From: Ypsolopha sequella | Taxonomy: Eukaryota > Arthropoda > Insecta > Lepidoptera > Ypsolophidae | Assembly (NCBI GenBank): GCA_934047225.1 | Contig: OW204010.1 | Span: 2,756,794 to 2,820,793, forward strand | DNA length: 64,000 nucleotides | Reading direction: 5' to 3' | In this document: positions 43,761-55,927 of the stretch, piece after piece | Position numbering within the stretch: position 1 is the stretch's first letter | Layout: each line of letters begins with the position of its first letter | Translations under genes and position numbers: made by a program | The notes under the pieces: model-generated | What the model saw: the letters and a program-made list of their open reading frames with translations, nothing else | Databases searched by the model: none | What the model was told of the DNA's origin: nothing

Positions 43761-46700
43761 ATGGCCAGAATCGAAGCGATACTAATTTTGAGAGTAGAGA
43801 GTGTTTGCAAAATATTTCAAAGTTTTTTAATTTTGACTCTGTCGCTTCGGTTCTGTTTTCGCCCGATAGTAACGATGTGCGTCCTCACATCAAATTCAAT
43901 GTAGACAATTTTGAAGTTTGGAGTTTGGTCGATTCTGGAGCTTGTTGTTCGATTTTGGGAAATAACTCGCATTTGCGTTTTATGGATTTTGGTTATAAAT
44001 TTCAAGAGTCTGGTATTACGTCTTGCAGTGTTGCAAATGGGGTAATAATAGAGTCAATTGGGGTTATTTTTGTTCCGGTAACATTTAAGGGAATTACTAA
44101 AATTATTAAATTTATTGTTATTCCGAGTATTGTCATAAATGTTATTTTGGGTGTGGATTTTTTTATGGCGTTCAATTTAGCGTCAGAAATTTTTGAAAAC
44201 CTCAACTATATCCAGACTCCTGAAATTTTTTTTACGTGCAACATGGTTGAGAATGACATCGACCAGATTCGCTCAATTAAGGATTACAACAATTTGACTT
44301 CTGCTCAGAGGGAGTTGGCTGATAGTTTAATTAGCAAGTTTGATAACATTTCATCTGAGTCTAAGGGTTTAGGTAGAACCTCGTTGATTGAACATGTTAT
44401 TGATACTGGTGATGCTTTACCGGTAAGGACGAAACAATATCCACTTTCACCTGAGAAACGCCAAATTTTGGAAAAAGAGTTAGACAAAATGTTGGAGTTA
44501 GACGTGGTAGTACCCAGTGAAAGTCCTTGGAATAATCCGGCCTTATTGGTGAAGAAATCAAACGGTGATTGGAGGTTTTGTCTTGACTGTAGGAAGTTAA
44601 ATGCCATCACTAAGGGGGATGCTTATGCAATTCCGTAAATGCCTCAGATTCTCGACAGTTTAAAGGACGCTAGGTTTCTTTCTTCGATAGATTTGAGTTC
44701 TTCTTTCTGGCAAATTTTATTAAGTGAGGAATCTCAGGAGAAGACTAGTTTTACAGTTCCTGGTCGAGGCCTTTATAAATTTAAGGTCATGCCGTTTGGA
44801 CTTTGTGGCGCACCCTCTAGGTAACAGAGATTGATGGATATGTTGTTTGGGCATGGTTTTGGTAGTGATATAGAGAAGGGATTAGTTTTTTGCTATATTG
44901 ATGACATCGTAATTTGTAGTTCTGACTTTGAAACTCATCTATTATTGTTAAACCGTGTTTTAGAGAAGCTGAAGTTGGCAAATTTGACAATTAACAAAGA
45001 TAAGTCGAAATTTTTTAGAAAGTCTCTCAAGTATTTGGGTTATATGGTTGATGAGTTTGGTTTAAGGACAGACCCGGAGAAGGTCACAGCTGTTTGGGAT
45101 TTTCCTACTCCTACTACAAGTAAGGAGGTAAAGATATTTTTGGGTACTTGTTCCTGGTACCGTAGGTTCATTAGAAATTTTTCTACCATTGCAGCTCCTT
45201 TGAATAGATTGACGAGTAAAGGGAAGAACACTCCTGCTTTTGCTTGGAGTGACGAAGCGGAATTGGCTTTTAATAATCTAAAAGATGCTTTAGTTTCAGC
45301 CCCGGTTTTGGCTGTTCCGGATTTTGATAAACCTTTCGTAGTGCATGCTGACGCTTCTGCTTATGGAATTGGAGGAATGATCTCGCAAAGTGTTGATGGT
45401 CATGATCATCCGATAGCTTATGTTAGTCGTTCTTTATCTGGTGCAGAAAGGAATTATAGTGCCACGGAACGGGAGGCTTTGGCGGTTTTATTTTCCGTTG
45501 AGAAATTTCAAGCATATTTAGGTACTCGTCATTTTAAAGTTATTACAGATCATTCGTCGTTGAAGTGGTTTATGAACTTAGAAAATCCGTCTGGTAGATT
45601 GGCTCGTTGGGGGTGTAGACTGTCTCAGTTTGATTTCGAAATTGAGCACAGGAAAGGCACTGATAACGTAGTACCGGATGCCTTGTCTAGGTTAATGAAA
45701 GTTAATGCGATTGATTTGGATGATTCGGGGTTGAAAGATGAATGGTATGAACGAATTTTTAAAGGTTGTAAAACTTTTCCAACTAATTTTCCAAATTTTT
45801 GTATAAAAGACAACAAGTTGTTTCGTTTTAGCAAAAGCAAGTATAATTTAACTAGCGAATATGATTGGAAGGAGGTTATTAGAAAGGGTCAAAGGCAGTC
45901 GGTTATTAAACAAAATCATTGTGAAGCTACCGCTGCACATTTTGGGGTTTTTAAAACTCATAGAAGGTTATGCTTAACTTACTTTTGGCCAGGCATGTAT
46001 AGGGATGTGGTTGATTTTGTAAAGAATTGTGATACCTGTGCAGCTTACAAATATTCCACCAAAAGTACACCCGGTTTATTAGGTCAGCCTAAAGTATGTA
46101 ACAGGCCTTTTCAAGTAGTTTCAACAGACTTAGTAGGACCAATGCCTCGTTCTAGATCGGGAAAAACGTTTTTACTTGTAGTTACTTGTTGTTTTTCAAA
46201 ATACACTTTGTTATTTCCTTTGAGTAGAGCAACCGGTGCTCTAGTTGCCAAACATTTTGAAAACGTAATTTTGATGCATGGTGTACCTGAAACCGTGATT
46301 GCGGATAATGGAACGCAATTCACGGGATCGGAGTTTCAACAGCTTTTAAAACGTTATAATGTTCCAAATATGCACTTTACACCGAGATATTGTCCTCAAG
46401 TGAACCTTGTAGAACGCTACAACAAGACTATTATGACTGCGGTGGCGTCGTACGTTAAAGATAACCATAAAGCTTGGGACGAAAATCTGCCTAAGATTCA
46501 GTTTGCACTAAATAGCGCAGTGAATGAGTCCACGGGTTTTTCACCGTTCTTTTTGGTTCATGCGCGAGAACCGCTCATTAACGGTTCGTTTTATAAGAAT
46601 TCTGAGAGGGAATATGAAATTGGTGTGCCAAGAGAGGAATATGCTGGGAATTTTGGTTGTTTGAAGGAAATTTTTGACCAGGTGAGGGAATGTTTGTTTA

Positions 46701-46945
46701 AGGCTCACGCGGCTAATGCTAAGCCTTATAATTTGAGGAGGAGGGCAGCTAAGGCAAATTTAGGAGACATTGTTTGGAAACGCACTTTTATTCAAAGTGA
46801 TGCGGATAAGTTTAAAATGAAGAAGTTGGCTCCTAAATTTGAAAAGTGCCGAGTCAAGCGTATTTTGTCCCCACTGGTGTATGAATTGGAGAGACTTGAT
46901 GGCCATTCCTTAGGTACATGGCACATCAAGGATTTAAAGCTGTAA
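43748..46945 (+). pseudogene. G2 pol: protease, reverse transcriptase, RNase H, integrase; two in-frame TAA codons
   Basis: Protease motif SLVDSGACCS. RT motifs WRFCLDCRKLNAI, MPFGLCGAPS and catalytic YIDDIVICS (about 44894). RNase H has HADASAYGIGGM, ATEREALAV and TDHSSLKWF. Integrase has H-x6-H...C-x2-C (HCEATAAH ... CDTCAAYK) and Asp/Asp/Glu in STDLVGPM, VIADNGTQFTG and NLVERYNK. All parts lie in one frame, but TAA at 44636-44638 and 44822-44824 interrupt the RT, both where a sense codon is expected. The rest (44831-46945, 704 codons) is uninterrupted. With these stops no full polyprotein can be made unless they are read through. Confidence 0.9.
43751..43760 (+). promoter_or_regulatory. 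G2 -1 ribosomal frameshift site at the gag stop
   Basis: In the gag frame the end is TCA AAA AAC TAG, that is the heptamer A AAA AAC (43751-43757) directly before the stop. A AAA AAC is one of the classic -1 slippery sites of retroviral gag-pro/pol genes. The pol frame is open from 43748 and has no suitable ATG before the protease. Confidence 0.8.
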
Positions 46946-48286
46946 ACTTTGATTTCGTGCCAAAGTATTTTTAGTGTATTAACATATAATTTTGGTTTTA
47001 CACAAATTTAATGAGTGAGTACTGATGAACAGCTAGACTGTTTCATTAAGAGTTTGTAGATGAAGGATGTTTGTTTTTTTTGATAGGTGAATGAAAGTTT
47101 GTTTGCAGGGAAGAATACTGGCTTAAGTTTTGAAATCAAAGGGAGACGGTTACATTCGTTGGCTTAGATAACTCGGGTTTTATTTTTTTTTTAAACTTAT
47201 TTTGGTTTTGTTTCATGTTACAGTTTAGTAAGCTGTTTTCATTGGAGTTGTTTTTTTTCTCTTGCAAGTTTTGGGTCGTCGATAGGAGCAAGAGTGGGTT
47301 GTCAGCCAACAAACGTTTTTTTTACTTGTATTAGGACAATACAATGATTTTGGTAAAAAATTTTTTTTTCCTCCTCTTTGTCTGATTATAGCTTTGTTTC
47401 TGGGGGATTTCACTGTATTGGTTCCTCGTGGGTGTTGCTGATGATTTCTTGCTCGTCACACTTTAGAGCTTGGCGCACACTGCGAAGGGCTGATGGAGTG
47501 AATCGCTTTGGGGGTTATCGTCAGAACAAAGATTTAAGAGTCGACTTATTATAAAAATATAAGCTCGCATTAAGGCTGGGAAACTAACCTTGTAGTAACA
47601 AGGTACAGTCCTTCGGTTTGGGGTTAGTTTCCAGTTATTTTGGAAGGATTCGGATAGGGTTTTGTTTGGTGTTGGGAGTTTGGAGAGTCCCGGGTTGACC
47701 AAATGTTTGTTCATTGGTAACCCTGGTGGTTGGTAATTTTAGGTTGTTAAGTTTTGATTATGAGTTGGATTTTCCCTGGTTCGACCATTAGTAAGTCAAT
47801 GGTGATCCTGGTTGGTTTGTGTGGGTTCGATGTTCAGGTATATTTTAAATATTTTGGTTTCTGAGGACTACGAAATGACTTGATTGGTGTGGCGGACCAT
47901 CAACTTTCTAATCCGCTTAACCCTTAAGGTTATAACGGTTCCTGCCTACAGTTGTTGCGAAGGTGGTCAGTGGCAATTTTGTTTTCGCCTCTATAATTTA
48001 AAAGGACCCTTCTGGGTATCCGTCATTTTACTGTGTTTTTTCCTTTCTATCGATGTCTTTCGTAGCCAGTTCTTCGGTGGTGTGTTCTTGGTTCTTTAGT
48101 TGAGGTTTAGTTATTAGTTTTTTTTTTGTGGGTTTTTGCGAATTATAGCTTATGTTGGTGGTGGTATTGGTTTTGGGTTTTGTGTTTTGTGTTTTTGGTT
48201 AATTTTTGTTAGTTTGGTTGTATTATTTACGCTGAGGGCAGCGATCGGTGCTCTAGGCGCACCTCTTATGCTTCGGGAGGGGGTAT
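46946..48286 (+). other. G2 3' untranslated region with polypurine tract
   Basis: 1.3 kb, T/G-rich, with no env-like frame. It ends in the purine run GGGAGGGGG just before the 3' LTR (48275-48283), the second-strand primer. Confidence 0.7.
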
Positions 48287-49598
48287 TGTAGCATTGCAAA
48301 TTTGGTAGTTGCGGTTATCACAAAAAGTTATGCGTCGTTTATTTGCTTGCCGGAAAGTTTCGGGTTTACCCTATTTTATAGACATGAAGTTAATCGCGCG
48401 ATTGCCGCGATGCCGAGTTGTTCTCGTTCATTTGCCAACCGGAGTTTATGCCGACAGCTCGTGTTGAGTTATTTTTTTACAATAATGGCGGATTTTGCCA
48501 ACACGACTTCGTGATAGTTCTAAGATAAATTTTACATATGCGTATGGATTGATTTTGAAAAGGAATTTTTTCGTCGGGTTGGAGGGAGTTCTGAAATCGT
48601 CAGATCATGGGTGTTTGTTTTCAAGATCTTCGTGTTTACAAGATCTTCTTGTTTCCGAGTTTACCAGTTTTCGTGATTTACCAGCTGGCAGTGGTATGAA
48701 CGCCGCGTGGTGTACGCAGTAAGCAGTTCCTTTTGTCTGCGTGGACGTGGATCGTTGACCTTGAAGGGGGCGGCGGACGGCGTGTCATTTCCGTGGAGTT
48801 TAATGGAAAAATTCAAGTAGCTGTTGGAATTTTTTTTACTTTTATCCACACACAGTTAAGATACCTAGGACGGTATGTTTTCAGGACACATAGTTATGTG
48901 TCCTATTAGTATCCAAGGTTAAATTCTTCTTCCTGTTTCACCGAATAACCCAAACTGTAAAATTTAATGTTCTGTAATATTTTTTCTTTCCTGGTAGAAC
49001 TGAATGGTGTACCAGACGATTTGGTTTAAAGAGTATGTTCGACAAATATTTATTGTTGTAGGATCTACGGCTCCCCTGAGCTAGATTTTATTTAGGAAAT
49101 TATTTCCCTTGTTTGTTTACAAGTTTTGTTTCTTTAAAAGTGTTTTTTTTAATGTAATTTTCACAAGATTCCAAGTAATTTAGTTACCTGTGGATAAGGT
49201 GGTAACAATTCCACCTAGTTGTCACTTAAATGTTTATTTATGTCTTGGCATTACTAATTCCAATGTAATATTACTACCGGATGTTAAGGCGGTACCTAAC
49301 ACAACTATTTTAAGGTACTTAAGGTCTTAGTAATGTCTTGGCAGGAAATTGCCAAATGAAGGTCTTGGCCAAACACTTGTAACTAAGATAAATTTTTCCG
49401 TTAACACCTTTCCTTAACCTGTGAATGTTAGATTTTAGTTTTGATAAAACTAAATAAACTTAATTGTATAGTACCACGAAGTTTTCTTCAGAACCTTTTA
49501 CCATCGATTAGGTTACAATTAGGTCACTGTTTAGTTTTATCTTGTTCAGTAGTACGACCGGTGGAAAGACCGGGTACCCGCTGGTCGTGCATCTGACA
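48287..49598 (+). repeat. G2 3' LTR
   Basis: 1312 bases, collinear with the 5' LTR at an offset of 7549 and without indels that I could see. Confidence 0.95.
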
Positions 49599-50215
49599 AC
49601 ACATACAAGCTTTTCTCAAGAGTTATCACAAATCGTCTCACCCAACGATTTGACGACTTTTAAACTTCAGAGCAGGCTAGGTTTCAAAAAGTCTACAGCA
49701 CCGTGGACCACATCCACACGCTAAAGCAGATCATCAGATCATACAGAAATCACAAGAGTATAATCAGCCTTTATATCTAGCGTTTGTGGACTACGAGAAA
49801 GCCTTCGACTCCATTGAAACTTGGTCTGTTCTGCAGTCCTTGCAGCGATGCCAAGTTGACTGGCGTTACTTGGAGATGCTGAAATGTCTGTATGACTCCG
49901 CTCCCATGTCCGTCCAAGTACAGGGTGAGGACCGATACACCTTGATCGAAGGTGACCGACATAGCCTGCCGAATCAGTAAGTTGAAGTGGCAGTGGACTG
50001 GCCATATTTGTCGCTGACATGATAACCGTTGGGGCCGCAAAGCATTTGAATGGAGACCACGTACAGCAAAGGGCAGCATAGGCCGCCCACGTTCCCGCTG
50101 GACTGATGATCTGAAGGACGTTGTGGGTGGCGGCTGGATGGGGATAACTGAGGACTGCCAAGAGTGGCGTAATTTTGGGAAGGCCTATGTCCAGCAGTGG
50201 ACGAATACGGGCTGA
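49599..50215 (+). pseudogene. RTE-like LINE, middle and C-terminus after the G2 insertion
   Basis: TYKLFSRVITNRLTQRFDDF continues the RT. FVDYEKAFDSIETWSVLQSL (about 49785) is motif A. YLEMLKCLYDSAPMSVQVQG follows. The sequence then jumps at about 49980 to KLKWQWTGHIC, GRPRSRWTDDLKDVVGGGWM and EWRNFGKAYVQQWTNTG-stop. The stretch with the YxDD motif is deleted. Frameshifts and stops confirm decay. Confidence 0.75.
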
Positions 50216-51084
50216 TGGATGGTCTTTAATTTAATTTCTATGTAAACGTTGCGTGTCTGTTTTATACCCGCATACACCGCGCAAACAAAAGGTAACCAGA
50301 AGTAGCGTTCGGCCGTAATTTCATGCCGCGCGTTGTGTCCAAAATTGTTGCGATAATCCCGCACCCGCCCCACTTCCCACCCGCGTAATGTTGCTAGCTT
50401 GAAAAGGATTTTCCACTTTTTGGGGTACACTTTGATGACATTACCGACACCCACGGGTCAGGCTATGCCTATATTGGGGTCACTTCATTTTTTATTGTAT
50501 TAGCATAAGACTTTTTGGGGAAATAAATAGTTTTGTTTTTTTATTTTGATTAAACGTAAGATAATAATAAAATCGTTATGTTCATTCTTAAACAGGTAAT
50601 ATGTATCTTTATTTTTCTGCTTCTCTGTCTCTTAAATAACTATATTTATATATATATATGTATATATTTATACACATAGTTATATGTAATATATATTATA
50701 TGTTTAAATGTATTATTATTTAGTTTAATTTGTAATATACTTATTGTTAGTTTGTTTAAGTATTAGGTATTTTAGGCGGGTTTAGTTTTAAAATAGTTAT
50801 TTTTTTTGTTATTTAAGTTTTCCATTTAATAAATCGATGAATTAATTCAATCAAAAAATGTCAAAGTCCATCCCTAATGTCAAGAACATTACTATGTCAG
50901 AAGCACATCCCTAACGTAATAGTCTCGAATAGTTAGATGTCCTGAAGTACTAAACTTACTTGTTTGTCTTGAAATGATATACGTTATTGAAATGATAACA
51001 TTACAAGGTATTTTATGAGCAAAATAATTTATTTATTAAATTCTATTTCTAAAGTAGAGGGGAAAACTGTACACGTCAAAAGAA
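50216..51084. other. Gene-free AT-rich stretch
   Basis: No gene was seen. 50640-50700 is a TATATA-rich run. Confidence 0.3.
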
Positions 51085-51210
51085 ATCCATCCATACATCC
51101 ATTCATCCATTCATCCACCAGTTCGTCCACTGCTGGACCTATAGGCCTTTCTAATATGACGCCACTCTTGGCGGTCCTGAGTCATCCTCATCCAGCCGCT
51201 ACCCGCGACA
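51085..51210 (-). pseudogene. RTE-like LINE, 3' end fragment
   Basis: The minus strand reads SGWMRMTQDRQEWRH followed by a degenerate end and a GATGGATG-type tail (the (ATCC)n run at 51090). It is a third copy of the family seen at 8843 and 50215. Confidence 0.65.
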
Positions 51211-51719
51211 TATCGTCAAAAGAAAATGATACGTTTATCTCGCCATACAATATTTACTGCGTTTCGTGGTACGAGTTCATTGACAGATTTTCAAGCTGCC
51301 ATAGAAATTAACTTTAGTCTACTAAATTAAAACAGTTTAATAACTAGTAAGGACCTTAGTTATTAAAAGTAGGGAAATGTAAAATGTTTTATACTGGCAA
51401 CACCAACAAAATGGACGCATCGTTTTCAACGACAATTACGAATGGAACAATTAATTCAATATTTAAATAAAACTATATCTAAATGCGCTACTTACATATG
51501 AAATGTGATCCCATTATATGTCTTGTTGCGGACAGCAACATTTTTATACGTAGGAACGGCACAAGCAGGCATAATTTAATTTAATTTGTTACTTGTGACG
51601 CACGTTCTTTTATCCGACGCTCACAGAGAGACTACTTGTTTGAACGTGAACCTACTCAATTTATGAGTAGTTTTTGTAGCTTCAGTTTTAGGCGCGTTCA
51701 CGCCTTTTTCTATGGCCAA
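51211..51719. other. Gene-free stretch
   Basis: No gene was seen. Confidence 0.3.
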
Positions 51720-52345
51720 CATTTCCAGCTATGTCTTACATGAAAGTCGCGTTGAACCGAATAAAGCTTTTACCTATAAATAGGCAGGGGTAGATTTTGC
51801 TGGCCCACTTTTGTAACTTTAACAAGGGGACGTGGTGTTCTCAGTCAAAAGGCATGTTTTTGTAGGTATTTTATCTGTCTAGTAACCAAAGCAGTTAACT
51901 TATAAGAACTTGCTCCTGACTTGAGTTCTGCTAATTTTTTAGAGGCGTTTCAATGGTTCGTATCTTGACGTGATCATTGTCGTTACGTATACAGTGACAA
52001 TGGTACAAATTTTACGTCTTCATAAGATACGTCTAGGTATATAAAATCGCAGTCATATTATCAAGTTTTTTAAAAAATCGCAATAATTAGAAGTTTAATT
52101 TGCCAAATGCTCCGTAGAAAAATGTCAGTAGAATTTGGGAAGCAAATATTGTAAATGTTAAAAAACATTTATATAGAGTCATCGAAAACAGATTTTAACG
52201 AACGAAGAATTGCTAATATCTTTAATCACAGTGATAATAGTCATCCGTTATACATTTAAAGAACTGACATGTCAGAACCTGCTGCTCTGACCCCAACTGA
52301 CATGTCAGAACCTGCTGCTCTGACCCCAGCTCACTTTCTCTGTAC
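51720..52345 (+). pseudogene. BEL/Pao integrase relic
   Basis: In changing frames the sequence reads RVEPNKAFTYK, GVDFAGPLL (first catalytic Asp), ELAPDLSSANFLEAFQWFVS and YSDNGTNF (second Asp). Then come FNLPNAP, a stop, RIWEANIVNVKKHLYRVIEN and finally SEPAALTPAHFL. This order is specific to the integrase of BEL/Pao elements. Many stops and frameshifts show an old copy. A 33-base tandem duplication (52263-52328) doubles the SEPAALTP segment. Confidence 0.7.
52263..52328 (+). repeat. 33-bp tandem duplication with TGACATGTCA palindrome
   Basis: Two copies of a 33-base unit beginning ACTGACATGTCAGAACCTGC lie inside the BEL/Pao relic. Confidence 0.85.
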
Positions 52346-52546
52346 TATACGATTACAGATCTTCCTGCAGCTGATTTTACTAATAAAAGACCCAGCTTGT
52401 TATCAAATTTTTTTGGGACGCTTGTTTTGATAAATGTTTTTGATTTCACACAATACAAAGCATTAAAATATCTAAAACATGCTAAGAATTCAGTGATAGG
52501 CTTGGAATAACCTGTGTGGTGATATTTCTCGCGAAATATATGTCAA
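52346..52546. other. Flank of the 24-bp array
   Basis: No gene was seen. Confidence 0.3.
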
Positions 52547-54150
52547 TAGCAGGGCCGGGCAGTAGATAAATAGCAGGGCCGGGCAGTAGATAAACAGCAA
52601 GGCCGGGCAGTAGATAAACAGCAGGGCCGGGCAGTAGATAAATAGCAGGGCCGGGCAGTAGATAAACAGCAGGGCCGGGCAGTAGATAAACAGCAGGGCC
52701 GGGCAGTAGATAAACAGCAGGGCCGGGTAGTAGATAAATAGCGGGGCCGGGCAGTAGATAAACAGCAGGGCCGGGCAGTAGATAAACAGCAGGGCCGGGC
52801 AGTAGATAAATAGCAGGGCCGGGCAGTAGATAAACAGCAGGGCCGGGCAGTAGATAAACAGCAGGGCCGGGCAGTAGATAAATAGCAGGGCCGGGCAGTA
52901 GATAAACAGCAGGGCCGGGCAGTAGATAAACAGCAGGGCCGGGCAGTAGATAAACAGCAGGGCCGGGCAGTAGATAAATAGCAGGGCCGGGCAGTAGATA
53001 AACAGCAGGGCCGGGCAGTAGATAAATAGCAGGGCCGGGCAGTAGATAAATAGCAGAGCCGGGCAGTAGATAAATAGCAGGGCCGGGCAGTAGATAAACA
53101 GCAGGGCCGGGCAGTAGATAAACAGCAGGGCTGGGCAGTAGATAAATAGCAGGGCCGGGCAGTAGATAAATAGCAGGGCCGGGCAGTAGATAAATAGCAG
53201 GGCCGGGCAGTAGATAAACAGCAGGGCCGGGCAGTAGATAAACAGCAGGGCCGGGCAGTAGATAAAGAGCAGAGCCGGGCAGTAGATAAACAGCAGGGCC
53301 GGGCAGTAGATAAATAGCAGGGCCGGGCAGTAGATAAATAGCAGGGCCGGGCAGTAGATAAACAGCAGGGCCGGGCAGTAGATAAACAGCAGGGCCGGGT
53401 AGTAGATAAATAGCGGGGCCGGGCAGTAGATAAACAGCAGGGCCGGGCAGTAGATAAATAGCAGGGCCGGGCAGTAGATAAATAGCAGAGCCGGGCAGTA
53501 GATAAATAGCAGGGCCGGGCAGTAGATAAACAGCAGGGCCGGGCAGTAGATAAACAGCAGGGCCGGGCAGTAGATAAATAGCAGGGCCGGGCAGTAGATA
53601 AACAGCAGGGCCGGGCAGTAGATAAACAGCAGGGCCGGGCAGTAGATAAACAGCAGGGCCGGGCAGTAGATAAACAGCAGGGCCGGGCAGTAGATAAACT
53701 GCAGGGCCGGGCAGTAGATAAATAGCAGGGCCGGGCAGTAGATAAACAGCAGGGCCGGGCAGTAGATAAATAGCAGGGCCGGGCACTAGATAAATAGCAG
53801 AGCCGGGCAGTAGATAAATAGCAGGGCCGGGCAGTAGATAAACAGCAGGGCCGGGCAGTAGATAAACAGCAGGGCCGGGCAGTAGATAAATAGCAGGGCC
53901 GGGCAGTAGATAAATAGCAGGGCCGGGCAGTAGATAAATAGCAGGGCCGGGCAGTAGATAAACAGCAGGGCCGGGCAGTAGATAAACAGCAGGGCCGGGC
54001 AGTAGATAAATAGCAGGGCCGGGCAGTAGATAAACAGCAGGGCCGGGCAGTAGATAAATAGCAGGGCCGGGCAGTAGATAAATAGTAGGGCCGGGCAGTA
54101 GATAAACAGCAGGGCGGGGCAGTAGATAAATAGCAGGGCCGGGCAGTAGA
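52547..54150. repeat. 24-bp minisatellite, about 67 units
   Basis: The unit is GCAGGGCCGGGCAGTAGATAAAYA with a C/T difference that alternates irregularly. Rare variants include GGGTAG with GCGGGG (t at 52728 and 53400, exactly 28 units apart) and AGAGCC (several). The length of 24 makes long frames on the minus strand (LLPGPAVY, LLPGPAIY repeats) with no biological support. Total about 1.6 kb. Confidence 0.95.
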
Positions 54151-55661
54151 AATACTTACTAATACCGTTCCAATTTCACCACCGGTAGATACTTAGTGCT
54201 GCCTGTGCCAAGTAGGGGCGAGTCGCTTACATATACTCACTCCTGTCTCCCAGAGGAGTCGCTTGTTAATCTATTTTATTGTCATTGAAAGAAAATACAA
54301 TTTTTCACCTAGACTGACTGATCTATCTACGCCTATACCAAACGGCTGGACCTAGAAATATGAAACTTGACCTGTAGGTTTTAGGTATGACGTAGATATC
54401 CGTTTAGAAGGGGTTTTAAGAAATTCAAGAAACGAGATCGATGCAAGCAACGCTGTGGGTCGTCTCTGGTTGCATTGTCTGTGTTCTCAACCAAGTGATT
54501 AATCAGGGCATTATTAAAAATCCCCGGGCAGTATGAAAATTGCTAAGTCGAATCGTGCAATGTGATCAATATTTATTTAAACCGTCGACCTATATGTATT
54601 TACGTCTCTGATTTAAACTTAATAAACTTAATAATAATGATATTTCACTTTTTTAAGCTTTATTTCTTTTGTTTATTTATTAGTTAAAATCTATTTTTTA
54701 TTGGTTTAATATTAATGAATAAACAAAAGAAATACTTTTTTTTTCATACTGCCCAAGCATTATGAAGGTATATGTTAATCACTTACTGCCCCAGCAGTAT
54801 GTAGGTATATATTAATCACTTAGTCCTCAACATCTTTAATAATAATAAAGTAGTAAAAAATTCATGTTTGTGTTGAATAGTTTTGCGAAATCTTTAATGA
54901 AATGGGTTATTATCGTTTAAACTCAAGAACTACTTAACGGATTCGGATGCGATTTTATTTATTATCATCAGAGTGACACTTGTGCTTTAAAAGAAGGAAT
55001 TAAAAATAAACTTAGTGACTGATGATGAAATACTGATTAACTTGAGCGGTATGAATTTGAGTAAGAGAAAAATTAACTAAACTGGAAACGAATATTGATT
55101 AATAATAAAATCCAGATCGAGCTTACAAAAAGTGGGCTGTAAATAATCCATTTTGCATACAAACATTTCAAGCGTGTGACTTAATTACTAAGTGAACGAC
55201 TAGAAATACAGAGCGGGCACCGTCAATATTCAAATAGAGACGATTTTTTAAATTGAGGTTTCACGGAACGAACTACTAAAAGGTTCACTTTGATCACCGT
55301 TTTGTTGGTTTCTTTGTTAATGATTATTGGTTACTGGAATTCTATTTGAGGTCTCTCTTTTTTTTGTTATGATACGTTTTTTTAATAAAATCGAATCGGT
55401 GCAGTCAGGTGAGTTTGGCCGCGCACCAAAACTTCAAGTGTCCTGAATAAATACCAAAGCGTATGACTAAAAATACTGAGTGGGCGAATTTAAAGTATGA
55501 AATCGAAAATATTGCACCAAAAGTCAAAAAATAGATGCAACGACGAGCGAAGCGAGGAAGAGCGTGTTGGGTTTACATGTAAGATAAAATAAGGAGCCGA
55601 GTGAAGCGAAGCGGAGCGAGGCGACGTTCCTAGTTTTATTAATTAAAATTAAATTGACACT
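54151..55661. other. Gene-free stretch with dispersed repeats
   Basis: 54305-54420 resembles 32165-32265 (GATCTATCTACGCC, CCAAACGGCTGGA, TATGACGTAGA). 55530-55630 has GAGCGAAGCGAGGAAGAGCG and similar phrases common in Lepidoptera. No gene was seen. Confidence 0.4.
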
Positions 55662-55895
55662 TGTAACGCGCTATACCTCCATACATATTGATAAATAGAT
55701 CTCGGACGACGAGTCGCCCCACTCCTCGCGTCCCGCACCTCCGTGCGGCCCCGCGCACCGCGCGCTCGATGTCTTTGGGGAGTGTGCGACTAGCCCGCCT
55801 CGGGAAACATTGTTTGTTGTTACTTTCTTGTAATACGTGAATTAAACACGAACTGTACCAGGACACAGTGTTACATTTTTTTCCCGAACCCTACA
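55662..55895 (+). repeat. G3 5' LTR
   Basis: 234 bases, identical by eye to the 3' LTR at 60767-61000. ATTAAA near 55843 may act as the polyadenylation signal. Confidence 0.9.
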
Positions 55896-55927
55896 AATGG
55901 CTGCCCAACGTTTGTGAATAGTGTAAC
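55896..55927 (+). promoter_or_regulatory. G3 leader with primer-binding site
   Basis: Only 32 bases separate the LTR from the gag ATG. TGGCTGCCCAACG just after the LTR resembles tRNA-Lys type sites but has an extra T. The primer tRNA is not settled. Confidence 0.4.

Larger units (their letters stand above)
40738..49598 (+). mobile_element. G2: complete Gypsy LTR retrotransposon, inserted in an RTE LINE
   Basis: Two direct LTRs of 1312 bases flank gag and pol. The element begins TGTAGC and ends TGACA. The target duplication ACAC lies at 40734-40737 and 49599-49602. The LINE coding sequence (ending IALLSH and continuing TYKLFSRVITNR) is continuous across the site when the element is removed. 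The LTRs differ at about 4 positions. Confidence 0.95.

Noticed and set aside
46946..48286. Possible env gene in G2
   Set aside because: No long frame, signal peptide or membrane segment. The region is T/G-rich and non-coding.
52482..53786. 434-codon minus-strand frame of LLPGPAVY repeats
   Set aside because: It follows entirely from the 24-base period of the minisatellite. It has no unique domain, and the end is arbitrary.
55639..55866. 75-codon minus-strand frame in the G3 LTRs
   Set aside because: LTR sequence read in antisense. The identical copy at 60729-60971 is the other LTR.
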